DNA of 64,000 bases from an uncultured Opitutia bacterium (GTDB taxonomy: Bacteria > Verrucomicrobiota > Verrucomicrobiia > Opitutales > Opitutaceae): positions 20,302 to 84,301 of the forward strand of contig CAIUOU010000020.1 in NCBI GenBank assembly GCA_903900845.1, written 5' to 3'. Shown one piece after another: positions 1 to 11,749 of this stretch (positions are counted from its first letter, which is position 1; the number at the start of each line of letters is the position of its first letter). The translations under genes were made by a program, and so were the position numbers. Under the pieces are notes generated by a model, which made no database searches, was not told the DNA's origin, and was given only the letters and a program-made list of their open reading frames with translations.

Positions 1-246
1 GTTGAGATGGTTTTGACCCAGATGCGAACCGCCCTCGCCGGTCACGGACTAAAGGAGGTCAACCCGGTCGGTCAGGCCTTTGACCCCCACCAGCATCAGG
101 CCATCTCCCATCAGGCCTCCTCCGAGGTGAAGGAGGAGAGCGTCGTGCAAGTGGTGCGCGTCGGTTACTCCCTCAACGGCCGGCTTCTGCGGCCGGCCTC
201 GGTGATCGTGTCCAGCGGCCCGGCCAAGGAGGCCGCGGCGGTCTGA
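1..246 (+). CDS. grpE: GrpE nucleotide exchange factor, C-terminal part (5' end outside window)
   Basis: The frame is open from base 1 and ends at a TGA at 244-246, so this is the 3' part of a gene that starts left of the window. The 82 visible residues look like the GrpE C-terminal beta domain: a helix followed by the GVEMVLTQM and FDPHQHQAI segments, and a final [15 protein letters not shown] strand, which is the usual end of the family (VxxGYxxxxRxLRPAxVxV). GrpE releases ADP from DnaK in the cytoplasm. dnaJ follows 22 bp downstream on the same strand, which supports the call. The first in-window ATG (base 7) is internal to the domain and is unlikely to be the true start. Confidence 0.92.
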   Translation, partial: VEMVLTQMRTALAGHGLKEVNPVGQAFDPHQHQAISHQASSEVKEESVVQVVRVGYSLNGRLLRPASVIVSSGPAKEAAAV

Positions 247-268
247 ACCGGCCGCCCTGCCCACCACC

Positions 269-1426
269 ATGGCCAAAGAAGACTATTACGACCTGCTCGG
301 CGTCGAGAAGTCGGCCTCCGCCGAGGAGCTGAAGAAGGCGTACCGCAAGAAGGCGGTGCAGTTCCATCCGGACAAGAATCCCGGGGACAAGGCTGCGGAG
401 GAGATGTTCAAAAAGGTTTCCCACGCCTACGAGGTGCTGAGCGACGCCGAGAAACGCGCGGCCTACGACCGCTATGGTCCCGCGGCCTTCGAGGGTGGCG
501 CGGGCGCCGCCGGCCCGCGCGGCGGTGGCGGGATGGGCGGAGGTGGATTCCATGACCCGTTCGATATTTTCCGCGAGGTTTTCGGTCAGCAGGGCGGCCG
601 CGGCGGGGGCGGGATTTTCGAGGAGATGTTCGGTGGCGGGGGCGGGGGAGGCGGTCGGGACGGCGCGGATTTGCGATACGACCTGGAAATCTCGCTCGAG
701 GAGGCCGCTCGCGGGGTGGAAAAGGAAATTTCCTTCCGGAAGCAGATGGCCTGCGAGCGATGCGACGGCTCCGGTGCGGAGCCGGGTTCGAAGCGGGTCA
801 CCTGCGCGACCTGCCGGGGCGCCGGCCAGGTGCGCCGTTCCGGTGGAATCATCACCTTCACGCAGACTTGTCCGTCGTGCGGCGGAGCCGGCACGCGCAT
901 CGAGAAGCCCTGCTCCGGTTGCCGCGGCGAGGGCCGGGTCGCCCGCAGCACCAAGCTCAACGTGCGCATCCCGCCGGGCGTCGATACCGGCTCCCGGCTC
1001 CGCTCCAGCGGCAACGGCGAGGCCGGTCTCGCGGGCGGCCAGCCGGGCGACCTCTATATCGTGCTCTCGGTAAAGGAGCATGAGCTGTTCGAGCGGCAGG
1101 GCGACGATCTCTTCTGCGAGATCCCGATCAAGTTCACGCTCGCCTCCCTCGGCGGATCGATCGAGGTCCCCACGCTGTCGGGCAAGGCCGCGCTCAAGCT
1201 CCCGCACGGCACGCAAAGCGGCACCACGTTCCGGCTCCGCGGCCGGGGTATGCCCAGCCTGCGCGGTGGCGCCCAGGGGGACCAACTCGTGCGGGTGCAG
1301 GTGGAGGTGCCGACGGCCCTCTCCTCCGAGCAGCGCCGTCTCCTCGAGGAGTTTGCGCGCGTCAGCGGCGACGCCGCCGAGCCGACTTCGCGCTCGTTCT
1401 TCGAGAAAGCGAAAAAGTTCTTCTAG
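269..1426 (+). CDS. dnaJ: Chaperone protein DnaJ (type I Hsp40)
   Basis: DnaJ delivers unfolded substrates to DnaK and stimulates its ATPase. The 385-aa product has every type I element in order: a J domain at about residues 5-70 with HPD at 33-35, a long Gly/Phe-rich linker (about 75-130), four CxxCxGxG zinc-finger motifs (about 162-222, starting with CERCDGSG and ending with CSGCRGEG), and the two C-terminal substrate-binding domains. Length matches the family (about 370-390 aa). It lies 22 bp after grpE, so the two are probably co-transcribed. dnaK is not in the window. The glycine run around residues 88-130 is longer than in E. coli DnaJ, which is common in high-GC genomes. Confidence 0.97.
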   Translation: MAKEDYYDLLGVEKSASAEELKKAYRKKAVQFHPDKNPGDKAAEEMFKKVSHAYEVLSDAEKRAAYDRYGPAAFEGGAGAAGPRGGGGMGGGGFHDPFDIFREVFGQQGGRGGGGIFEEMFGGGGGGGGRDGADLRYDLEISLEEAARGVEKEISFRKQMACERCDGSGAEPGSKRVTCATCRGAGQVRRSGGIITFTQTCPSCGGAGTRIEKPCSGCRGEGRVARSTKLNVRIPPGVDTGSRLRSSGNGEAGLAGGQPGDLYIVLSVKEHELFERQGDDLFCEIPIKFTLASLGGSIEVPTLSGKAALKLPHGTQSGTTFRLRGRGMPSLRGGAQGDQLVRVQVEVPTALSSEQRRLLEEFARVSGDAAEPTSRSFFEKAKKFF

Positions 1427-1504
1427 CGGGCTCTCTCCGGTCTGGTCGGTCTCGACTCGGTCCCGGCCGCGCGGTAACGAGGAAGGACTTTCCGGTCCTC
1501 CCCC

Positions 1505-4500
1505 ATGAAGACGTTCGCGCGCTTGTTCCCTGTTTTGCTGCTTTGCTCGGTTGCCGGTCTGGCAGCTGACGCACCTTCCGCCAGCCAGTCGGCGCCGCCC
1601 GCCGCCCGGAAGGGCAAGGGGGGCAAAGCCGCCGCCAAACAGGCTGACACCAAGCCGGTCGTTGGACCGCACGCTGATTTGCCTCTGCCCTCGGCCGCGA
1701 CCACGGCGCGGCCCCAAGGGGTCGCGGCTCCCGCGGGCGGTGAGCGGGTGGTCCTGCTCGGCAACGGTCTCGCGGAACGCGACGTCTACTACGGGCGCGT
1801 TGAGACGGAGCTGCATCTCCGCTTCCCCGGAAAAAAGCTCATCGTGCGCAACATGGGTCGTCCCGGGGACACGCCCGCCTTCCGGCCGCATCCCGCGCGG
1901 GTCTCACAGTGGGCTTTTCCGGGAGCCGAAAAATTCCGTCCCGAGTACGCCTCGCACAACGGCAAGGGATTCTTCCCCACGCCCGACCAGTGGCTGACCC
2001 ACCTCCAAGCGGACACGATCGTCGCCTTCTTCGGCTACAACGAGTCCTTCGACGGCCCGGATCGCGTGGGTAATTTCGAGGCCGAGATGGACGCATGGGT
2101 GCGGCACACGCTGGCGCAGGCCTACAACGGCCGCAGCGCGCCGCGCCTGGTGCTCGTTTCGCCGATCGCGTTCGAGGACCTCTCCGCGACGCGCGACCTG
2201 CCCGACGGCCGCCGGGAAAACGCCAACCTCGCGCTCTACGCCGCCGCCATCGGGCGCGTCGCCGCCCGCCACCGGCTCACCTTCATCGATCTTTTCGCGC
2301 CAACGAAGGCGCGTTACGAGCGTCCCGGGCGTCCGTTCACGATCAACGGCTTCGCCCCCACGGAGGCGGGCTACCGCGAACTGGCCGCTCTGCTCGCCGA
2401 TGGTGTCTACGGTGCGGCGCCGGCCGGGCGGTCGGAGGCCGACGCCGCCCTCGTGAATGCCGCCGTCAAGGAGAAGGACTGGCTCTGGAACAACGACTAC
2501 ACCCTCGTCAACGGCGTCCACACCCACGGCCAGCGCTACCAGCCCTACGGCCCGCAGAATTATCCCGACGAGGTGCGCAAGACTCGCGAGATGATGGCGC
2601 TGCGCGACACCCTGATCCACGACGTCGTTTCCGGCCGGAAGCGTGACCTCGCGGTCGACGACCGCCGCACGCACGCCCTCCCGCCGGTTCCCACCAACTT
2701 CAAACCTGGCGGCGCGATGGGCACCATCGAGTACCGCGGCGGCCGCGAGGTGATGGCCGACCTCAAGATGATGGACGGCTTCAAGCTCGAGCTGTTCGCG
2801 TCCGAGAACGAGTTCCCCGACCTCGCGAACCCGGTGCAGATGTCTTTCGACAACCGCGGGCGCCTCTGGGTGGCGGTCATGCCGAGCTATCCGCATTGGC
2901 GCCCGGGCGACCCGAAGCCCAACGACAAGCTGCTGATCCTCGAGGACACCGACGGCGACGGCCGCGCGGACAAACAGACGGTGTTCGCCGACGGTCTCCA
3001 TCTCCCGATCGGTTTCGAGTTCGCCCCCGAGGGCGTCTATGTGGCGCAGGAGCCGAATCTCGTGCTGCTCGTCGACGAGAACGGCGACGACCGCGCGGAT
3101 CGCATGGAGATGCTACTGCACGGCTTCGACACCCACGACACGCACCACGCGATCTCGGCTTTCACGTCCGACGCCTCGGGCGCCTTCTACCTGTGCGAGG
3201 GCCGGTTCCTGCATTCGCAAGTCGAGACTCCCTACGGCCCGCGCCGTTGCAACGACGGCGGCGTATGGCGCTTCGATCCGAAGAGCTTCCGGCTCGAGCG
3301 CTACAGTCAGGCCGATTACAACAACCCGTGGGGCGTTGCCTTCGACCACTGGGAGCAGTGCTTCATCTCCGACGCCTCCGACGGTCTCAATTGGTGGGGC
3401 CTGCCGCTCTCGGCGAAGATGCCCTACGGCGTCGAGATCGCGAAGACGCGGACCTTTGTGCCGAAGCGTTCACGGCCGACGTCCGGCTCGGAGTTCGTGT
3501 CCTCACGCCACTTCCCCGATCACCTGCAGGGGCAGTTCATGATCTGCAACAGCATCGGGTTTCTCGGGATCTCGCTCGCTTCGGTGCGGGACGACGGCGC
3601 GGGATTCCTAGGCTCTTTGGCCGGCGATCTCGTCTCGGGCAACAATCCCAACTACCGGCCGGTGGATCTCGAGTTCGCGCCGGACGGGTCACTGTACTTC
3701 GTCGACTGGCACAGCGCGTTGATCGGCCACATGCAGCACAACGCCCGCGATCCGAACCGCGACCATGACCATGGTCGCATCTACCGCATCACCTACCCGG
3801 GCCGTCCGCTGGTCAAGCCGTCCAAGGTCGCCGGCGCGCCCATTCCCGAGCTGCTCGAGAACCTGAAGTTGCCGGAGTATCGCACGCGCTACCGCACCCG
3901 CCGCGAGCTGCGCGGCCGGCCTGCGGCCGAGGTCCTCCCCGCGGTGCGCGCGTGGGTCGCCTCGCTCAACCCCGCTGATGCCGATTACGAGCATCACCTT
4001 TGCGAGGCGCTTTGGGCGACTTGGGCGCAGAACCAGCCCGATGGCGGGCTGATCGCGAAACTGCTCGGAGCGCAGCGTCACGAGGCCCGGGCCGCAGCCG
4101 CCAGTGTGCTGCGCTTCGCCCACGACCGGGTTCCCGACGCCACGGCGCTGTTGCTCCGAGCCGCCCGCGATCCGCATCCGCGGGTCCGGCTCGAGGCCAC
4201 CGTCGCCGCCTCGTGGATCGACAACACTGACGGGGCCCGCATCGGGCTGGAGGCCTTGCAGTCGCCGCTCGACGCGTGGTCGGGTCCGGTCACCAAACAG
4301 ATCTTCGAGCACACCCTGAAGGACGACGCGGAGGCCCTGAAGGCCGCCGGTGGCGTCGACTTGGCGGCAAATCCGGGCGCCGCGGCGTACTTCGCGGGCA
4401 CCTACGATTTTCCCAAGGCGCCCAAATCGGAGGCCGACCAGAGTTTTGGGCCGACGCGTCCGCTGGAGGGCGAGGAGAACCGCGTCTACCGCATCGGCAA

Positions 4501-4891
4501 GGAGGTCTATCTGCGGGATGCGCATTGCGCCACCTGCCACCAGGCGAACGGCAAGGGTCTCGCCGGTGTTTATCCCCCGCTCGAGAAGTCGTCTTGGATC
4601 GATGACGACGAGCGTTTGATCAAAATCGTGCTCAAGGGCATCTGGGGGCCGATGGAGGTCAACGGCGTGACCTATGATCCCAGCAAGGGGGTCCCGCCGA
4701 TGACGGGTTTCGGCGGTCTGCTGAACGACAACGAAATGGCTGCGGTCGTCAGCTATGTGCGCCTGTCCTTCGGCAACAACGGCAACCTGATCACTTCCGA
4801 GCAGGTGCGGAAGGTGCGCGAGTCCACCAAGGACCGGATCAACTTCTACACCGTGGAGGAGATTCTGAAGGAGCATCCTCTGAAACCCTGA
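1505..4891 (+). CDS. Secreted PVC-type heme-binding fusion: SGNH-like + beta-propeller + HEAT-like + cytochrome c
   Basis: A 1128-aa exported protein with an N-terminal signal peptide (about residues 1-22). Residues about 75-300 resemble an SGNH/GDSL-hydrolase fold, with LLGNGLAER at the block I position and FGYNES at block III. Residues about 405-770 resemble the PVC 'membrane-bound dehydrogenase' propeller (DGFKLELFASENEF, ILEDTDGDGRADK). A helical, HEAT-like stretch follows (about 780-960). A cytochrome c motif CATCH starts at residue 1008, with a distal Met candidate in PPMTGFGG. The family is abundant in Planctomycetes and Verrucomicrobia and is thought to act in periplasmic oxidation of sugars or polymers, but the substrate is unknown. 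It appears to be a single-gene unit. Confidence 0.85.
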   Translation: MKTFARLFPVLLLCSVAGLAADAPSASQSAPPAARKGKGGKAAAKQADTKPVVGPHADLPLPSAATTARPQGVAAPAGGERVVLLGNGLAERDVYYGRVETELHLRFPGKKLIVRNMGRPGDTPAFRPHPARVSQWAFPGAEKFRPEYASHNGKGFFPTPDQWLTHLQADTIVAFFGYNESFDGPDRVGNFEAEMDAWVRHTLAQAYNGRSAPRLVLVSPIAFEDLSATRDLPDGRRENANLALYAAAIGRVAARHRLTFIDLFAPTKARYERPGRPFTINGFAPTEAGYRELAALLADGVYGAAPAGRSEADAALVNAAVKEKDWLWNNDYTLVNGVHTHGQRYQPYGPQNYPDEVRKTREMMALRDTLIHDVVSGRKRDLAVDDRRTHALPPVPTNFKPGGAMGTIEYRGGREVMADLKMMDGFKLELFASENEFPDLANPVQMSFDNRGRLWVAVMPSYPHWRPGDPKPNDKLLILEDTDGDGRADKQTVFADGLHLPIGFEFAPEGVYVAQEPNLVLLVDENGDDRADRMEMLLHGFDTHDTHHAISAFTSDASGAFYLCEGRFLHSQVETPYGPRRCNDGGVWRFDPKSFRLERYSQADYNNPWGVAFDHWEQCFISDASDGLNWWGLPLSAKMPYGVEIAKTRTFVPKRSRPTSGSEFVSSRHFPDHLQGQFMICNSIGFLGISLASVRDDGAGFLGSLAGDLVSGNNPNYRPVDLEFAPDGSLYFVDWHSALIGHMQHNARDPNRDHDHGRIYRITYPGRPLVKPSKVAGAPIPELLENLKLPEYRTRYRTRRELRGRPAAEVLPAVRAWVASLNPADADYEHHLCEALWATWAQNQPDGGLIAKLLGAQRHEARAAAASVLRFAHDRVPDATALLLRAARDPHPRVRLEATVAASWIDNTDGARIGLEALQSPLDAWSGPVTKQIFEHTLKDDAEALKAAGGVDLAANPGAAAYFAGTYDFPKAPKSEADQSFGPTRPLEGEENRVYRIGKEVYLRDAHCATCHQANGKGLAGVYPPLEKSSWIDDDERLIKIVLKGIWGPMEVNGVTYDPSKGVPPMTGFGGLLNDNEMAAVVSYVRLSFGNNGNLITSEQVRKVRESTKDRINFYTVEEILKEHPLKP

Positions 4892-5039
4892 GGGTGCCGG
4901 GACGAATCCAGTCGGCTTCGCGCCTCGTCCGGGAATCTCGCGGGTGCGGCCCTGGTATTGTCCGGCGTGCGCCGCCTGCGTCCGTGGCCCGGCACCGGCG
5001 GGTTGAAACCATCGGCGTCGCGTTGCAGCGTTCCGCCCG

Positions 5040-9169
<4,130 letters not shown>

Positions 9170-9185
9170 TCGGCCGCGCTGCCGT

Positions 9186-9773
9186 TCAGAATCCCTGCTT
9201 CTGCAGGGCGAGGCTGAGTTCCTGCATGAAGGCTTGGGCGTCGGCAGGCTTCGGCCGGTAGCCGTCCTGGCTGATCTGCGTGAAGCCGGGCCGACCGTAC
9301 TGGTCGACCATCCACTTGCCGGTGACGCCATCGCTGAAGGTGACGGTGCCGCTCGCGACCGCTCCGGGAATCAGCGTGACCTTGTCGACCGAAACCGTGA
9401 CTCCCCCGGCGGGAACGGCCTCTTCGAGTTCTTCGGGCGGCAGATCGCCCTCGTCCATGCCCGGTTCCTCCACGGTCGGCTCATCCTTTGCGAGACCGAG
9501 CTTTTCCTTGGCCTTGTCAAAGAAACCCTTCTTTTCCGGCGCGGCGGCGGGTTTGGCGGCCGGGGGCGGCGGTGCCTTCGTGACGTCGGTGGTGTCGACC
9601 TTGGGGGCGGCGTCCTTCAGGTCCAGGTTCAGGTCGTCGACGAGGAAGCGTACATCTCGGTACGTGAGGGAAACCTGGAATTGGTCCCGCAGCTTGGTCT
9701 GGATCGCCGACAGGCCTTCGCCGGCGGCAACCCATTCGGTCACGGTCTTCTTCTGCTCGGGCGTGAGAGTCAT
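9186..9773 (-). CDS. Conserved-looking hypothetical protein downstream of dnaA
   Basis: A 195-aa protein that I do not recognise. Residues 1-53 are helical and look like a small winged or helix-turn-helix module (TPEQKKTVTEWVAAGEGLSA, then a segment ending LVDDLNLDL). A Pro/Ala linker follows (about 60-80), then a Lys-rich amphipathic segment (FFDKAKEKLGL), an acidic stretch (about 100-118), and a predicted beta-rich C-terminal domain (about 120-195, containing GKWMVDQYGRPGF). No signal peptide or membrane segment is seen. It is transcribed in the same direction as dnaA and starts 74 bp after the dnaA stop, so it may be co-transcribed. It converges with ligA, with 16 bp between the stops. Any replication role is only positional inference. 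Confidence 0.7.
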   Translation of the reverse strand: MTLTPEQKKTVTEWVAAGEGLSAIQTKLRDQFQVSLTYRDVRFLVDDLNLDLKDAAPKVDTTDVTKAPPPPAAKPAAAPEKKGFFDKAKEKLGLAKDEPTVEEPGMDEGDLPPEELEEAVPAGGVTVSVDKVTLIPGAVASGTVTFSDGVTGKWMVDQYGRPGFTQISQDGYRPKPADAQAFMQELSLALQKQGF

Positions 9774-9847
9774 GGGATGGTCGTGTAAGAGCGCAGTCTC
9801 GCCACGGAGGCGGCGGCTGGCAAGCGCCCGGCGGCGTGAGACCGCGC

Positions 9848-11245
9848 CTAGCGCGAGAGTTGGGACTTGAGGAACTCGACGCTTCCGCGGGTGGCGGCGT
9901 CCTGTTCCATCATGTTGTCCACGGCCTTGCAGGCATGGATCACGGTGCCGTGGTCGCGGCCGCCGAACGCGTCGCCGATGTCCTGGAGCGAGTGCCGGGT
10001 GAGCGTGCGGGCGAGGTACATCGCGATCTGGCGCGGGATGGCGATGTTGTTGGGCCGCCGCTTGCTGGTCATGTCGCTGTGGCGAATCTGGAAGTGATCG
10101 GCCACGCGCTTCTGGATCGTCTCGATCGTGAGGACGTTCTGGGCCTGCTCCATCAGCACGTCGTGCAGGAGGCGCTCGGCGGTGGGCAGGTCGATCGGCT
10201 TGCTGGTGAGGGCGGAGTAGCTGGAGACCTTGAGGAGCGCGCCCTCGAGCCGGCGGATGTTGCGCGTGATATGCTGGGCGATGAAGCCGAGGATGGGCTC
10301 GGGCAGCGTGCAGTTCAGCTGCTGGGCCTTGGCGCGAAGGATGGCGAAACGGGTTTCGAGGTCGGGCGCCTGGATGTCGGCGGGCAGTCCCCACTCGAAA
10401 CGGGAAACGAGGCGTGATTCCAGTTTCTGGATCTCGCTCGCGCGACGATCGCTGGTGAGGACGATCTGCTTCCCCGACTCGAACAGGTCGTTGAAGGTGT
10501 GGAAAAACTCCTCCTGGATGCGCTCCTTGCCCGTGAGGAACTGCACGTCGTCGATGAGGAGGATGTCGACGCTCCGGTAGCGTTGCCGGAAGCGGGTGAG
10601 GGCGTTCTCCTGCAGCGCCTGGATGAACTCGTTGGTGAACTTCTCGGTCGAGAGGTACGCGACGCGGGCGTCGGGGTTGGCGCGCAGCACGGCGTGGCCG
10701 ATCGCGTGCATCAGGTGGGTTTTCCCCAGACCGGTGTCGCCGTAGAGAAACAGCGGATTGTAGGCTTGGCCGGGGGCCTGCGCGACGGCGAGGGCCGCGG
10801 CGTGGGCCATCTGATTGTTGGAGCCGACGACGAACGTCTCGAAGGTGTTGCGCGGGTTGAGCGAGCCGGTGGGCGCGGAGCGGTCGTCGGCCCGTGCCGG
10901 CCGGCGTGGCGCGGTGGCTCGCGGCTTGGGGGCCGGGGCTTCGACTCGATTCTGGCCGCGGGAGGAGGACGCGGCTGCCTGGCCGCCGGCTTCCATCTTG
11001 CGCAGGCGGACGTTCACCATCCGGCCTGCCGTCAGCCGCAGGCGCTGCGAGATCAGGTCAAGGTAGTTGTCATGGATCCAGATCGCCGCGAAGTCGTTCG
11101 GAACCCCGAGGGTGATCGTGTCGGCCGACGACTCGAGGCACACGACCGGCTCGAACCACATCTGAAAAACGTCCTCCGGGAAGAGCGACTTGAAGTCGCA
11201 CTTCACGGTCTCCCATAAGCTGGGGGAAAGGACGGCGGAGGGCAT
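9848..11245 (-). CDS. dnaA: Chromosomal replication initiator protein DnaA
   Basis: Binds DnaA boxes at oriC and melts the origin in its ATP form. The 465-aa product shows the N-terminal DnaB-loading domain I (LWETVKCDFKSLFPEDVFQM), a Pro/Arg-rich linker (about 85-125), the AAA+ core with Walker A GDTGLGKTH and Walker B LLIDDVQFL, and the domain IV DNA-binding helix-turn-helix ending in FGGRDHGTVIHACKAV. E. coli has HTTV at this last motif; the first Thr is Gly here, a neighbour of the box-contacting residues. The gene is preceded by 504 bp of non-coding DNA. dnaN is not adjacent. Confidence 0.97.
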   Translation of the reverse strand: MPSAVLSPSLWETVKCDFKSLFPEDVFQMWFEPVVCLESSADTITLGVPNDFAAIWIHDNYLDLISQRLRLTAGRMVNVRLRKMEAGGQAAASSSRGQNRVEAPAPKPRATAPRRPARADDRSAPTGSLNPRNTFETFVVGSNNQMAHAAALAVAQAPGQAYNPLFLYGDTGLGKTHLMHAIGHAVLRANPDARVAYLSTEKFTNEFIQALQENALTRFRQRYRSVDILLIDDVQFLTGKERIQEEFFHTFNDLFESGKQIVLTSDRRASEIQKLESRLVSRFEWGLPADIQAPDLETRFAILRAKAQQLNCTLPEPILGFIAQHITRNIRRLEGALLKVSSYSALTSKPIDLPTAERLLHDVLMEQAQNVLTIETIQKRVADHFQIRHSDMTSKRRPNNIAIPRQIAMYLARTLTRHSLQDIGDAFGGRDHGTVIHACKAVDNMMEQDAATRGSVEFLKSQLSR

Positions 11246-11267
11246 GGACGGTCAGTTGGGCGCGGGT

Positions 11268-11276
11268 TTATTCACA
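11268..11276 (+). promoter_or_regulatory. DnaA box, perfect consensus
   Basis: TTATTCACA matches the TTATNCACA consensus exactly. It sits 23 bp upstream of the dnaA start codon, a position suited to autoregulation of dnaA as well as to origin function. Confidence 0.6.
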
Positions 11277-11551
11277 CGACGCCGCCGAAGCGCTCCTGAC
11301 ATGCCGCCCGGGACCAACCGCTGCCTTGCTGCCGTGATAAAATTCGTGGAGGGCCATCAACCGCGGACCAAGGGCCGACGATAAGAGTGTAAGACGTTGA
11401 TGGCTAGAAGCTAACGGGTACGATCACTGCAGCTACCGCAAAGGGTGAGCTCGAGGACATGGGAAGGAACGAACGAACGGGTCGGAAGAACTGGCGAAGG
11501 ACGCACTAACTGTGAACCAAAAAATCGTTTCAAGGTGAACTTCCCGACAAC

Positions 11552-11560
11552 TTGTTCACA
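11552..11560 (+). promoter_or_regulatory. DnaA box, one mismatch
   Basis: TTGTTCACA differs from TTATNCACA only at the third base. It lies in the AT-richer part of the dnaA upstream region, in the same orientation as the perfect box about 280 bp away; both are followed by a further C. Confidence 0.4.
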
Positions 11561-11749
11561 CCGCGCTGGGCATAAGTTCCGCGGATTTTTTGTTGCCTCG
11601 GCGCGCGGGAGCCAAGCGTCCGTCGCCGTTTCGCCTTGGAAGGGGATTTGTTCAACCAGAGCTCCCGGAAAAGGCTCGGAAAGCCTGATCCAGGCGTAAG
11701 CATAACACCGATACGTGGTGAGAATCACGCCGCCGGATACGCGGGGGGC

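Larger units (their letters stand above)
11246..11749. other. Candidate oriC / dnaA regulatory region
   Basis: A 504-bp stretch without a convincing gene between the starts/ends of dnaA and ispG, both on the minus strand. It is visibly less GC-rich than the flanking genes, notably around 11505-11600. It holds one perfect DnaA box (TTATTCACA, 11268-11276), one box with a single mismatch (TTGTTCACA, 11552-11560) and a weaker inverted match (TGTGAACCA, 11511-11519). Position next to dnaA is typical for bacterial origins. The number of strong boxes is low, so this could instead be only the dnaA promoter with autoregulatory boxes. No tRNA or convincing small RNA was found in it. Confidence 0.45.

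Noticed and set aside
173..1891. Long open frame on the minus strand opposite dnaJ and the heme fusion gene.
   Set aside because: It is antisense to two well-supported genes, spans their junction and has no family-like sequence; such frames are common in high-GC DNA.
11290..11340. Segment resembling the SRP RNA (ffs) apical region on the minus strand (GGCAGCAAGGCAGC).
   Set aside because: The diagnostic CCGGAA-type tetraloop region is missing, and the flanking parts are same-sense repeats rather than complementary arms, so no SRP-like hairpin forms.
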